Positions 25,785 through 35,056 of a stretch of DNA of 64,000 nucleotides are shown here, one piece after another. A program made the translations under genes and the position numbers. Below the pieces are notes generated by a model, which saw only the letters and a list, made by a program, of their open reading frames with translations, was not told the origin of the DNA and did not search any database. This DNA comes from Actinoplanes sichuanensis (GTDB taxonomy: Bacteria; Actinomycetota; Actinomycetes; Mycobacteriales; Micromonosporaceae): positions 5,270,001 to 5,334,000 of the forward strand of contig NZ_AP028461.1 in NCBI RefSeq assembly GCF_033097365.1. Reading direction: 5' to 3'. The first letter of the stretch is position 1; each line of letters starts with the position of its first letter.

Positions 25785-26780
25785 TCACTGCGCGATGTTC
25801 AGCACCTGCCGCGGCTGCCGGTCGGTGAGCGGCCAAGGTCGCCGCGAATCAGTCGGTACGCCGAGCGTGTCCAGCCGATGCAGGATCACCCCTTCCCGTA
25901 GCGCCCAGGGACAGATGTTCAGCTCGCTGATCTCCAGGGCCCGCATGGCCGACCCGGCGACCAGCGCGCCCGCCACGAGCTGGTGGGCGCGCCCGGGGCT
26001 CACCCCGTCCAGTCCGGCGAGATCGGGCGCGGCCATCCGGCTGATGAAGCCGAACAGCTGGCGCAGCCCGGCGTCGGTCAGGGTACGGCGGACCCGCGGC
26101 CCGGCGGCGGACGGCGCGGCACCGGCGAGCCGGGCCAGCGAACGGAACGTCTTCGAGGTGCCGACCGCGAGGTCGTACGGACCGGCGGCGCGGATCTGCC
26201 GGGCGATCGGGGCGAGAACCGCGTCCACGTGAGCGGTCAGCGCCTCGATCGCCTGGCGCTCGGGCGGATCACCGGGCAGGCGGGCGCGAGTGAGCCGACC
26301 GGCTCCCAGCGGCGCCGACAGAGCCACCTCGGGATCCTCGTCCCGGCCCACCGCGAGTTCGAGCGATCCGCCGCCGATGTCCAGCACCAGCAGGCGTCCG
26401 GCGGACCAGCCGTACCATCGGCGGACCGCGAGGAAGGTGTAGCGGGCCTCGTCCGCACCGGACAACACCCGCAGGTCGACGCCGGTCTCGGCCCGCACCC
26501 GGGCCAGGACCTCGGCCGAGTTGTCGGCCTCGCGCAGGGCGGACGTCGCGAAGCCGACCAGTTCCACGCATCCGGCGGTGGCCGCGATCGTCTTCGCCCG
26601 CGCCACGGCCCGGATCAGGCGGCCGGTGCCGGCCTCGGTGAGCCGTCCGTCCTCGACCTGTTCGGCCAGCCGCAGCTGGGCCTTCTCCGAGCGCATCGGA
26701 TCGGGGTGGCCGCCGCGATGCGCGTCCACGACGAGGAGGTGCACCGTGTTCGAACCGACATCCAGCACGCCGAGCCGCAT
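25785..26780 (-). CDS. Ppx/GppA-family exopolyphosphatase
   Basis: 331 aa. The actin-like ATPase fold is shown by LDVGSNTVHLLVVDAH (phosphate 1 loop), the GFATSALREADN segment, LLVLDIGGGSLELAVG (phosphate 2) and AVGTSKTFRSLA. The short actinobacterial Ppx2-type lacks the C-terminal HD domain. It hydrolyses polyphosphate or (p)ppGpp 5' phosphate. It is convergent with GH27 (14 bp between stops). Confidence 0.92.
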   Translation of the reverse strand: MRLGVLDVGSNTVHLLVVDAHRGGHPDPMRSEKAQLRLAEQVEDGRLTEAGTGRLIRAVARAKTIAATAGCVELVGFATSALREADNSAEVLARVRAETGVDLRVLSGADEARYTFLAVRRWYGWSAGRLLVLDIGGGSLELAVGRDEDPEVALSAPLGAGRLTRARLPGDPPERQAIEALTAHVDAVLAPIARQIRAAGPYDLAVGTSKTFRSLARLAGAAPSAAGPRVRRTLTDAGLRQLFGFISRMAAPDLAGLDGVSPGRAHQLVAGALVAGSAMRALEISELNICPWALREGVILHRLDTLGVPTDSRRPWPLTDRQPRQVLNIAQ

Positions 26781-26855
26781 ACCTCGACGCTAGCTCCGGT
26801 ACCAGCGGTGATCAGACCACCACCGGGCCGGTTTCATGGAGTGTTCCGGGACTGT

Positions 26856-28421
26856 TCACCCGGCCGCCTCCAGCGTCAGTTCGAAGACGCTGCCCCGGGG
26901 CCGGTTGTCCCGGTGGGCGACGGTTCCGTGGTTGGCTCCGGCGAGACTGGCGACGATGTGCAGGCCGAGCCCGTGGCCCTTGGCGGCGCCGGTGTCGGCG
27001 GCCCGCGTGTAGCGGTCGAACAGGGTGGGCCGCAGCGCCGCGGGCACACCCGGCCCCTCGTCGTGGACGGCCACGGTCACCAGCCCGCCGGCCGCCCGCA
27101 CGGTGATCGCGGTGGCGCCACCGCCGTACTTGGCGGCGTTGGTGATGAAGTTGACGACGATCTGCGTCAGGTGGGCCGGATTCACCAGCACCCACGTTCC
27201 GTCCGGGCACTCGACCGGGATGTCGGCCTCGACCGCGTCGACCGCCTCCCGCAGTGCCGGGGCGAGCAGCACCGGCTGCCGGCTGGTGGTCAGCGTGCCC
27301 GAATCGAGGCTGCACATGGCCAGCACGTTGTGGCGCAGCTCGTCGATGCGGTGGGCGGACCGGCGGATCCGGGAGACGAGAAAACGCGCCGGTTCCGGCA
27401 GCGGGTCGTCCAGCAGCAGCTCGCTGTAGCCGGTGATCGCGGCCAGCGGCGTGCCGATGTCGTGCGAGAGCATGCCCATCAGGTCGAGTTTCAGCAGGTT
27501 CGCCTGCTCCAGTTGGCGGTTGCGCTGCTGCAGCTCGCGCTGGGCCGCCCGGCGGGCGCTGATGTCGTGCAGGAACGAGTGGTAGACGGGATTGCCGATG
27601 TCGGTGATCTGCACGGTGAACTCGACCGGGATGCAGGTGCCGTACCGGTCGAGCACCGGCATCTCCATCCGGCGCCCGGCCAGCTCCGACTCGCCACCGC
27701 CACGGACCCGGGCGACGTCGGCGGCGAAACGTACCCGATCCTCCTCCGGGATGATCAGTTCGACCGCGTCGGCGCCCACCGCCTCGTCCCGGGACCAGCC
27801 GAACAGCGCCTCCGCGGCCGGGTTCCAGTCGAGCACGCGACCGTTGGCGTCGGTGGACACGTACGCGTCCGGCGACGCCTCCAGCACCGCGCGCATCAAC
27901 GTCGCGGCCCGTTCGGCGTCGTCGGCCGCCATGATCAGGGCGATCTCCGAGCCGACGGCCGCGCCCAGGTCCTCCAGGGTCTCCAGGTCGGTGGTGCTCC
28001 ACGTACGCGGCCGGCTGTCGATGACGCAGAACGCGCCGAGCGTGTGCCCGTCCAGCCGGATCGGCACCCCGGCGTAGGCGACCACCCCGGCGTCGCCGAT
28101 GGCCGGGTTGTCACGCAACCGCTCGTCGGCGCGGGCGTCGGTGACGATCAGGGGCACGTCGTCGTCGACGACGTACCGGCAGAACGAATGTGTCAGTGCG
28201 GTCCGGGCCGCGACGCCGTTCGAATCCGGGAACCCGAAGCGTCCGGCCAGCACCTGCTGCTCGTCGGTGACCAGCGACACCGCCGACATCGGCGTGTCCA
28301 GCAGCCGTGCGGTCAACCGGGTCAGCCGGTCCAGCCCGGGTGCGGGCGGCACCTCGAGCAGGCCGGTGGACGCCACTGCGGCCAGCCGGTCCGCCTGCGC
28401 GATTCGCCGTTCCCCGTCCAA
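26856..28421 (-). CDS. GAF-PAS sensor histidine kinase
   Basis: 521 aa, no membrane helix, so cytoplasmic. GAF domain about 25-165 (TDEQQVLAGRFG ... AFCVIDSRPRTW), PAS domain about 175-295 (VLEASPDAYVSTDANGRVLD ... FLHDISARR), then HisKA with SHDIGTPLAAITGYSELL and HATPase with NFITNAAKYGGG and GHGLGLHIVASL. Start TTG 28421 was chosen because a good RBS (GGAAGGA) is six bases upstream and no ATG/GTG fits the conserved N-terminus. No response regulator is adjacent. It is divergent from the Ser/Thr kinase gene. Confidence 0.88.
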   Translation of the reverse strand: MDGERRIAQADRLAAVASTGLLEVPPAPGLDRLTRLTARLLDTPMSAVSLVTDEQQVLAGRFGFPDSNGVAARTALTHSFCRYVVDDDVPLIVTDARADERLRDNPAIGDAGVVAYAGVPIRLDGHTLGAFCVIDSRPRTWSTTDLETLEDLGAAVGSEIALIMAADDAERAATLMRAVLEASPDAYVSTDANGRVLDWNPAAEALFGWSRDEAVGADAVELIIPEEDRVRFAADVARVRGGGESELAGRRMEMPVLDRYGTCIPVEFTVQITDIGNPVYHSFLHDISARRAAQRELQQRNRQLEQANLLKLDLMGMLSHDIGTPLAAITGYSELLLDDPLPEPARFLVSRIRRSAHRIDELRHNVLAMCSLDSGTLTTSRQPVLLAPALREAVDAVEADIPVECPDGTWVLVNPAHLTQIVVNFITNAAKYGGGATAITVRAAGGLVTVAVHDEGPGVPAALRPTLFDRYTRAADTGAAKGHGLGLHIVASLAGANHGTVAHRDNRPRGSVFELTLEAAG

Positions 28422-28512
28422 CCCCGGTCCTTCCCGATTCCCGTCTGACTGTTCGGCAGAAACCGGTCCGGACCTGAGCCGGTGGTTTCCGGGCCGCCCT
28501 GCGGGGGCATCG

Positions 28513-30063
28513 ATGATCTCGATGAACACCGGGGACCTGATCGACGGCCGGTTCCGGCTGCGGGGCCGGCTCGGCGCCGGCGGCATGTCGGTGGTGTGGC
28601 GCGCCCACGACGAGGTCCTCGGCCGCGACGTGGCGGTCAAGGTGCTGGCGCCGGCCCTGGCCCGGGACCCGGCCCGGCTGGCGCACATCCGGGACGAGGC
28701 ACGGGCGGTCGCCCGGCTGAGGCATCCCAACATCGTCGAGGTGTACGACTACGGCGAGGCCGGGTCTCTGCCGTACCTGGTGATGGAGGTCGTCGAAGGC
28801 CGCACCCTGGCCCACCTGCTGACCGCCGGCGCCCTGCCCTGGCCGACCGCCGTGATCATCTGCGCCCAGGTGGCGGCCGCGCTGGCCGCCGCCCACGAGC
28901 GCAGCGTCGTGCACCGCGACGTGAAACCGGCGAATGTCGTCGTCTCCCAGGCCCGGGTGAAGCTGCTCGACTTCGGCATCTCCGCGGTGTCCGGCGACGA
29001 CGACCGCAGCGCGGGCGAACTGCTGGGCACACCGGCCTACCTGGCCCCGGAACGCCTCGAACACGGTGTGGCCCGTCCGGCCACCGACGTGTACGCACTG
29101 GGCCTGCTGCTCTACCGGGCCCTCGCCGGACGGCCGCCGTGGCCGGCGTCGACGGCCACCCAGATGCTCCGAGCGCACCGCTATCAGGAGCCGCACGACC
29201 TGCCGCCGGTCGCCGGGCTGCCCGCCGAGGTGGCCGAACTGTGCCGCCGCTGCCTGGCCAAGGATCCCGATCAGCGGCCCGGCGCGGCAGCGGCGGCGGC
29301 CACGCTGGCAACGGCCGTCGCCCTGGACCCGGCGATCCTCGCGCTGCCCACCGGCACGCCGGATTCTCCGGGCCGCCGTTCCGCGGGCATACCGGCCGGG
29401 GTGGCGGGCCGTCCGGCCGGAACCGACCCGGCGATCACGGCGCGACCGTCCCGGCCCGGGCCGACAGTGGACGTCCGGACCTCCGGGCATCGCCGGCTCA
29501 CCGTTCTCGCCGGGATCGCGGTGCTGGTAGCCGGCTCGGCCGCGGCGATCACTCTGCGCCCGGACTCCCCCGGCCCGGTCGCCCGGGCCGCCGCACCGGC
29601 CCCCTCGACACCCGCCCCATCGTCGGTGGTGGCACCCGCACGGCCGGAATGCACCGTCGGTTTCGTCGTGGCGACCGGCGACGGCCACTTCACCACCCGG
29701 GTCAACGTGGCCAACACGGGTGACGTGCCGATTCCGGCCGCGCCGCTCACCTTCGTCCTACCGGCCGAACAGCGGCTGTCCGGCGGCACCCCGGGCGTCT
29801 GGCGGCAGGACGGCCGCACCGTGACCGCACGGATCACCCGGCTCGCGCCGGGGCACGATCACACCGCCACCGTGCGCGGCACCTATCGAGGCCCGGGCAC
29901 CACGCCCGGCGGATTCGCACTCGACGGCATCGCCTGCCGGGTCGCGCTGGCGGTGACCAGACCCGAGCCGGCCGCCGCCGATCCGCCCGAGCCGGCGACG
30001 GCCGGAAAGACTCCCAAGGCACCCAAAACGCCGAAAACGAAGGCACCGAAGCCGAAGGCCTGA
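28513..30063 (+). CDS. Receptor Ser/Thr protein kinase with CBM2-like extracellular domain
   Basis: 516 aa. PknB-type kinase domain about 14-270: LGAGGMSVVWRAHD, VAVKVLAP, HRDVKPAN (134-141), DFG (153-155), YLAPERL. Pro-rich juxtamembrane segment, one helix at about 329-347, then an extracellular domain (380-475) framed by Cys380 and Cys475. It has the CBM2 pattern of cellulose-binding modules: RVNVANTGDVPIPAAPLTF, GVWRQDG with Trp430, LAPGHDHT, and FALDGIAC. The end is a Lys/Pro/Thr tail (KTPKAPKTPKTKAPKPKA) that could bind cell wall. Many surface Trp of true CBM2 are missing, so binding is unproven. Start ATG 28513 has GGGGG five bases upstream. Confidence 0.88.
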   Translation: MISMNTGDLIDGRFRLRGRLGAGGMSVVWRAHDEVLGRDVAVKVLAPALARDPARLAHIRDEARAVARLRHPNIVEVYDYGEAGSLPYLVMEVVEGRTLAHLLTAGALPWPTAVIICAQVAAALAAAHERSVVHRDVKPANVVVSQARVKLLDFGISAVSGDDDRSAGELLGTPAYLAPERLEHGVARPATDVYALGLLLYRALAGRPPWPASTATQMLRAHRYQEPHDLPPVAGLPAEVAELCRRCLAKDPDQRPGAAAAAATLATAVALDPAILALPTGTPDSPGRRSAGIPAGVAGRPAGTDPAITARPSRPGPTVDVRTSGHRRLTVLAGIAVLVAGSAAAITLRPDSPGPVARAAAPAPSTPAPSSVVAPARPECTVGFVVATGDGHFTTRVNVANTGDVPIPAAPLTFVLPAEQRLSGGTPGVWRQDGRTVTARITRLAPGHDHTATVRGTYRGPGTTPGGFALDGIACRVALAVTRPEPAAADPPEPATAGKTPKAPKTPKTKAPKPKA

Positions 30064-30080
30064 CCTGTCGTACGCCTGCG

Positions 30081-31280
30081 CTACGCGGACCTCGACACCG
30101 ACGGGTGCGGGTCGTCACTGCGGTCGGCGCGGTCGCCGGCCCGGCGCAGGATCAGGGTTCCGGTCAGCGCGGCGAGCAACTGACCACCGGCGATCACCGT
30201 CAGCAGCAGCGCCGGGCCCGTGCCGGACAGCAGACCACCCACCGCGGCTCCGGCCGCGGCCGAGGTGACCTTGATGCCGGCGCCGAGTGTGAAGACCTGG
30301 GTACGCACCTCTGGGGGCGACTCCCGGTCACGGACCGAGAAGAGCGCCACCGTGATCGGCCCCATCAGCAGACCGGCCATCGCGATCAGCGGCCACGCGC
30401 CGGGCCGGAACGCGGCGGCCAGGAACGGCACCGACAGCACGGCCGTGCAGATCAGCAGAGTGCGCTCGGGTCGGCGGTGGAACGCCCGGATGCGGGTCGT
30501 CAGCAGCGAACCGGTCAGGCTGCCGGCCGCGGTCACCGCCATGATCACGCCGGTCAGCGGCGGGTCATGCCGGGTGGTGGCGATGGCCGCGGCCGCCAGG
30601 GGCAGCGCCCCGAAACCGAACTGGCTCAGGCCCGTGGTCACGGTGACCGCCCCCAGCCGGGGCCGGTCGGCCATCACCGAGAACGCCGCAAGTGGCTTGG
30701 CGGGACGGGCCGGGCGTACCCCGGATGGTCGTGGCGGCAGTGGCAGCGTGAGAAACGCAGCCGCGCCGAGCACGGCGAACCCGGCCAGGGTGATCACCGA
30801 CCAGGTGGCGCCGGCGAAGCCGGCGACCGTGGCGGCGAGCGCGGGACCGACGATGCCCGCCACCGAATAGGTGGTCGCGTCGAAGCCGAAGGCCCGGGCC
30901 GGGTCGCCGGGAACCAGTTCCCGCAGCAGGCTGCTGAGGCCGCCGAAGAGCAGCGGCGCCAGGCAGCCACCGGTGAACAGCAGGATCGCGGCGGCCCACG
31001 TGGCCGGGCCGACGAGCAGGGCGGCACCGGTGAGGCTCAGCGCGTGGACGGCGAAGGCGACCAGGTAGAGCGGTTTGCGGCGGCGGGCCCGGTCGGCGGC
31101 GGCGCCGGCCAGCGGGGCGGCCGCCACGTGCGGAACCATGAGCGCGGCGACCAGCAGGCCACCGACCGCCGGGCGACCGGTCTGTTCGATGGCGAGCAGT
31201 ACGAGCGACACCCGGGCGCCTTCGTCGGCGAGGCGGGCCCCGACCGCGGCAGACAGGTATCGAGTCAGGACCGGAAGCAC
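30081..31280 (-). CDS. MFS transporter
   Basis: 399 aa with 11-12 hydrophobic helices and the inter-helix motif AGAAADRARRRKPLYL between helices 2 and 3, as in drug-exporter-like MFS proteins. Substrate not predictable. Start GTG 31280. It is convergent with the Ser/Thr kinase gene (17 bp apart) and follows the ECF sigma pair on the same strand. Confidence 0.88.
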   Translation of the reverse strand: MLPVLTRYLSAAVGARLADEGARVSLVLLAIEQTGRPAVGGLLVAALMVPHVAAAPLAGAAADRARRRKPLYLVAFAVHALSLTGAALLVGPATWAAAILLFTGGCLAPLLFGGLSSLLRELVPGDPARAFGFDATTYSVAGIVGPALAATVAGFAGATWSVITLAGFAVLGAAAFLTLPLPPRPSGVRPARPAKPLAAFSVMADRPRLGAVTVTTGLSQFGFGALPLAAAAIATTRHDPPLTGVIMAVTAAGSLTGSLLTTRIRAFHRRPERTLLICTAVLSVPFLAAAFRPGAWPLIAMAGLLMGPITVALFSVRDRESPPEVRTQVFTLGAGIKVTSAAAGAAVGGLLSGTGPALLLTVIAGGQLLAALTGTLILRRAGDRADRSDDPHPSVSRSA

Positions 31281-31325
31281 CAGCGCACCTTACCGCAGGG
31301 TGCCCGGAGGCGCCCGCGACCGGAT

Positions 31326-32351
31326 TCAGCGGGTCACCGGGCGGATCCACGGGTCGAGGATCAGGTGGTCGAGGCCGATCGTGACGAACCGGTCGTACAG
31401 GGCCTCGGTCAACTGGACCATGTTGACCCGCATCCGCCCGTCGTCCGCGTTGGCCGTGTAGATCTCCCACGCCTGTTCGTTCATCAGCTCGCCCACCGCC
31501 TCGCCGGTGGTGGCCTGCAGCTGCTCGTCGGCGGCGATGCTGCGCTCGCCGGGCGCCGCGACCACGCAGAGGTTGGCGGTGTAGATGGCGTCCAGCGCCT
31601 GCCGGGCCCGGTCCACGTCGCCCTTCACCACCGTGACCACCATGATCCGGGCGCCGTCGAGGTGTGTCACGTACTGCTCGGCGAACTGGTCGGCGTGCGC
31701 GTGCAGGTAGTTGCGGAGCGGGTCCTCGACCTCCGGGCTACCCCAGTCGGTCGCCGTGGACCAGCCACCGGCCGGTGCCGGGCACGGTGGCGTCTCCGGC
31801 AGCGCGGCGGGCAGCCAGCCCGCCCCGGCCGAACTCGGCGTGTACGGCAGCACCTGAATGTCGGACAGCCCGTCCGGATGCCATCGGCCACGCACCGTGA
31901 CACCTGTCGCCCCCACGGTCCCCGGCACCTTGATGCCGTACGGGCAGTAATCGCCGCCGACCGGGGCCGGAGCACACAGTTTCCCGTCCTCGACCCGGCC
32001 GCTCACCTCGACGAGATCACCGTCCCGCACGATCAGGTCGGCCGGCCCGGTCGGTCCGGTCGGCCGGGTGGGAACGGCCGACCCGGCCGGAACCGACGGC
32101 CGGTCGGCAACGGTCGGCGCCGTCACCGGAGTGGGCTCCAGTACCGGCCCGGCTGGTGTCCGCTGGGCGGCGAACACCATGGCTCCCGCGGCGAGGACGG
32201 TGGCGGCCGCCGCTCCGGCCGGCACCAGCCGGCTCCACCGCCTCGGTGTCACCCACCGGCCGGCATCGGGTTCGGGCGGTGGCGGCTGGGCCGCCCGCCA
32301 GCGCTCACCGGCTGTGGTGAGCAGATCGTCGATCGGGTCGTCAGTCGTCAT
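31326..32351 (-). CDS. Membrane-anchored partner protein of an ECF sigma factor
   Basis: 341 aa. Short cytoplasmic N-terminus (about 1-42, PIDDLLTTAGERWRAAQPPP), one membrane helix (about 43-62), a Pro/Thr spacer and a ~240-aa extracellular part with Cys pairs and no domain I recognise. Its ATG overlaps the sigma gene stop codon (ATGA), so it is co-translated. By position it should be an anti-sigma or sigma-regulating protein, but a zinc-binding HxxxCxxC motif is absent. Confidence 0.75.
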   Translation of the reverse strand: MTTDDPIDDLLTTAGERWRAAQPPPPEPDAGRWVTPRRWSRLVPAGAAAATVLAAGAMVFAAQRTPAGPVLEPTPVTAPTVADRPSVPAGSAVPTRPTGPTGPADLIVRDGDLVEVSGRVEDGKLCAPAPVGGDYCPYGIKVPGTVGATGVTVRGRWHPDGLSDIQVLPYTPSSAGAGWLPAALPETPPCPAPAGGWSTATDWGSPEVEDPLRNYLHAHADQFAEQYVTHLDGARIMVVTVVKGDVDRARQALDAIYTANLCVVAAPGERSIAADEQLQATTGEAVGELMNEQAWEIYTANADDGRMRVNMVQLTEALYDRFVTIGLDHLILDPWIRPVTR

Positions 32352-32809
32352 CCGGTCACCGCCAGGAGAGTTCGGAGCCGCAGCCGGGCGTCCGCGAGGG
32401 TGGATTTCACCGTGCCGACCGAGCAGTCCATGACCGCCGCGGTCTCGGCCGTCGACAGGCCGACGAAGTAGTGACAGTCGATGGCGAGCCGCTGCCGGTC
32501 GGTGAGCTGCCGCATCGCCCGGCGCACATCCATCCGCGCGTCCCATTCGGCCGCCACACCACCATCCGGCACCTCGGCGGTGGTCCCCCGGAACCGCCGG
32601 GCGGCCTTGCGGGCCTGATCCGCGGTGATCGCCAGCAGCCAGGCGGCCGGGGTGCCCCGCGCCGTGTCGTACTGGTGCCGTTTGAGCCAGGCCCGGGCCA
32701 GCGCCTCCTGCACCACGTCGTCCCGGTCGGCGTACGGCGCCAGCCGGGCCGCGAGCCGGGCCATGGCGCCGAGATGCGGCCGCACCCAGTCCTCGAACGT
32801 CACACTCAC
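32348..32809 (-). CDS. SigE-family ECF RNA polymerase sigma factor
   Basis: 153 aa. Region 2 (LAPYADRDDVVQEALARAWL) and region 4 (LTDRQRLAIDCHYFVGLSTA, then CSVGTVKSTLADARLRLR) are clear; there is no extra C-terminal domain. It directs transcription of an unknown regulon and is coupled to the membrane protein gene downstream. Start GTG 32809. Confidence 0.92.
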   Translation of the reverse strand: MSVTFEDWVRPHLGAMARLAARLAPYADRDDVVQEALARAWLKRHQYDTARGTPAAWLLAITADQARKAARRFRGTTAEVPDGGVAAEWDARMDVRRAMRQLTDRQRLAIDCHYFVGLSTAETAAVMDCSVGTVKSTLADARLRLRTLLAVTG

Positions 32810-32862
32810 ACCTCTACTACCCGCGCCGAGCCACCTCGGTTGGGTGCGACCGGCATGTTAAT

Positions 32863-33576
32863 TTGGCCGGCATATACATCGCTGACGACCCGCAATTGTC
32901 CGCCCGTGCCCGGCACTTCCTGCACACCCGTTCGCGTCGTGGTCCATGGATCAGCGGAGCCGGGTTCGGGTCCGAGCAGGTAGCCCGGTTCCAGGAGCGT
33001 TACGGCGGTCTGACCTATCCGGTTCTGGGCGGCAACGACATGGAGTACGGGGTGGACGGCGACCCCTCGTTCCACGACACCCCGCTGGGCCCGGCCTTCC
33101 TCGGGATCCTGGACGGCGACTGGACGTGGAGTCTGAGCGTGCTCACCGACGGCAGCACCGCCATGGGCCCGGGAAGCTGGCCGTACCGTGTCATCGATCG
33201 ATCAGTGGAACAGCGGATCGAAAGGCACGCCCTGGTGGTCGAGGTGCGCGGCCGGCCGCACCGGACCTTCGAGTGCCGCACGCCGCCCGGTGTTCAGCCG
33301 ATCGTCGAGGACAGCATGCTGCCACCGGCGGCGCCGGAAGCGAGTGGACCGGCGGAGCTGTGGTGGAGCGGCGACGACGTCGCGGTCCAGGCCACCCTGA
33401 GCGCCTGGCCGCCGGGTGGGGACAGCTGGACGATCCGCTACTTCGCCCGGCATCCGATGCGGGTGACCGCCGCGAATGACACCGTTCGCGCGGCGGTCTT
33501 CCACGAGACGGTCCCCGCGGTCTGGTGCAGTCTGTGCAGCCGAGACGTCGCACCCGGCGCGACCTGCATGCGGTGA
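32863..33576 (+). CDS. Hypothetical protein (237 aa)
   Basis: I do not recognise a family with certainty. A segment FQERYGGLTYPVLGG resembles the start of SMI1/KNR4 (SUKH)-type domains, but the rest does not clearly follow. No signal peptide; one C-terminal CSLCSRDV cysteine cluster. The coding frame has high third-position GC. Start TTG 32863 is the first possible start; there is no good RBS, and an AT-rich patch just upstream suggests a leaderless transcript. Confidence 0.6.
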   Translation: MAGIYIADDPQLSARARHFLHTRSRRGPWISGAGFGSEQVARFQERYGGLTYPVLGGNDMEYGVDGDPSFHDTPLGPAFLGILDGDWTWSLSVLTDGSTAMGPGSWPYRVIDRSVEQRIERHALVVEVRGRPHRTFECRTPPGVQPIVEDSMLPPAAPEASGPAELWWSGDDVAVQATLSAWPPGGDSWTIRYFARHPMRVTAANDTVRAAVFHETVPAVWCSLCSRDVAPGATCMR

Positions 33577-33611
33577 TCTGGATCGGAGCCGCGCCCGGGG
33601 CTCGCCAGACA

Positions 33612-33640
33612 TTGACGAATATCTAAGTGACCCTTAGCGT
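33612..33640 (+). promoter_or_regulatory. Promoter with CTAAG-N5-CTTAG inverted repeat
   Basis: TTGACG (33612-33617), 17 bp, TAGCGT (33635-33640) is a strong promoter for the secreted protein gene at 33711. The arms CTAAG (33623-33627) and CTTAG (33633-33637) lie in the spacer and overlap the -10, a typical repressor position. Confidence 0.6.
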
Positions 33641-33710
33641 TCAGGCACGCACACCGAGGCGCGTGCCGACCCCCGCGCGCGCTGAACACTCCGCGCGAAA
33701 GGGCCCACCC

Positions 33711-35018
33711 ATGCTCCGAGGAGTACGTCGCATCACGCTCGCCGCCACCGCGGTCCTCCTACTGGCCCTGGCCGGACCGCCGGTCGCGGCGCACGACCCG
33801 GACACCCCCGAGGGCCGCGCCGAACAGGCCGAGATGCTGAGGATCTACGAACCCGCCTGGCGCAGCGGCACCCCGCTCGTCGCCGCCGCACCGGTGACCT
33901 GTGTGAACGGCAAGGCCGGGACGTACCCCTGCAAGAACGTCGACCTGCTCAGCTTCCTGCCGCAGTCGTCGCTGGGCGGCGGCGGATCGTCGAGCATGTG
34001 GTACTGGACCGACACCCGCGACAGCAACGAGTACATCCTGTACTGCCGGTCCAACGGCGTCTCGTTCGTCAACGTGACCGACCCGTCGAACCCGCGCTAC
34101 CTGGGCAACCTGCCGTCCTCGAACGGGGTCAGCTCGTCCTGGTGCGACGTCCGGACGTACAAGAACTACGCCTACATCGGCAAGGACTCGGTGTCGCACG
34201 GCATCCAGATCTTCAACCTGAACAAGCTGCAGGGCGTGACCACCACGCAGACGTTCACCGCCGACGCGCGGTTCACCGGGCTGACCAACAGCCACACCCT
34301 GCAGATCAACCAGGCCACCGGCTTCCTGTACGTGTCCGGCGCCAACACCTGCAGCAAGGGCCTGACGATCTACGACATCAAGACGCCGCTCACCCTGACG
34401 CAGGCCGCCTGCTACAGCCGTGAGGTCTACTCGCACGAGTCGATCGTGGTCAACTACGCCGGACCGGACACCCGCTACACCGGCCGGGAGATCGCGTTCA
34501 ACTACACCGGCCAGGGCAAACGCTTCCAGATCCTGGACGTGACGAACAAGTCGAACATCGTCGTGCTGTCCAGCGTCACCCACCCCGGCGCGAGCTTCAT
34601 CCATCAGGGGTTCCCGACCAGCGACTTCAAGCACATGATCGTCAACGACGAGACGATCAGCACCGCCTCGGGCAGCCCGGACTTCGTCTACAACATCGAG
34701 AAACTCGACGCCGCCCGCTATGTGGGCCGGGACAACGGCACCCGCGGCACGTTCGTCAACCACAACGGCTACACCGTCGGCAACCGGCACTTCCAGGCCG
34801 CCTACCGCGGTGGCCTGCGGATCCTCGACACCACAAACGTCGCGTCGGCGACGCTGCCCGAGGTCGGTTACTTCGACGTCGACCCGTCGTCTAACGCCAG
34901 CGGCTACAGCGGCAGCTGGATGGCGCTGCCGTACCTCAAGAACGGGGTCGTCGCCGTTCAGAGCATCGGCGTCGGGCTGTTCCTGGTCCGGCCCACCGGC
35001 GCGGCGGCAGTGAGCTGA
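33711..35018 (+). CDS. Secreted choice-of-anchor B (LVIVD-repeat) protein
   Basis: 435 aa with a signal peptide ending PVAAHDPDTP. The body is a beta-propeller of LVIVD-like repeats (GVSFVNVTDPSNPRYLGNLP, GIQIFNLNKLQG, RFQILDVTNKSNIVVLS, GLRILDTTNVASATLPEVG), as in choice-of-anchor B family proteins. Function unknown; usually a secreted or surface protein. RBS GAAAGGG is seven bases before ATG 33711. A second secreted gene follows at once. Confidence 0.87.
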   Translation: MLRGVRRITLAATAVLLLALAGPPVAAHDPDTPEGRAEQAEMLRIYEPAWRSGTPLVAAAPVTCVNGKAGTYPCKNVDLLSFLPQSSLGGGGSSSMWYWTDTRDSNEYILYCRSNGVSFVNVTDPSNPRYLGNLPSSNGVSSSWCDVRTYKNYAYIGKDSVSHGIQIFNLNKLQGVTTTQTFTADARFTGLTNSHTLQINQATGFLYVSGANTCSKGLTIYDIKTPLTLTQAACYSREVYSHESIVVNYAGPDTRYTGREIAFNYTGQGKRFQILDVTNKSNIVVLSSVTHPGASFIHQGFPTSDFKHMIVNDETISTASGSPDFVYNIEKLDAARYVGRDNGTRGTFVNHNGYTVGNRHFQAAYRGGLRILDTTNVASATLPEVGYFDVDPSSNASGYSGSWMALPYLKNGVVAVQSIGVGLFLVRPTGAAAVS

Positions 35019-35056
35019 CCGGCCAGAACGCGCGTCACCGCCGCCTCACCGCGGCG

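Noticed and set aside
26812..28002. 396-codon open frame over the GAF-PAS histidine kinase
   Set aside because: Arg/Gly-rich off-frame translation of the kinase gene with no domain content.
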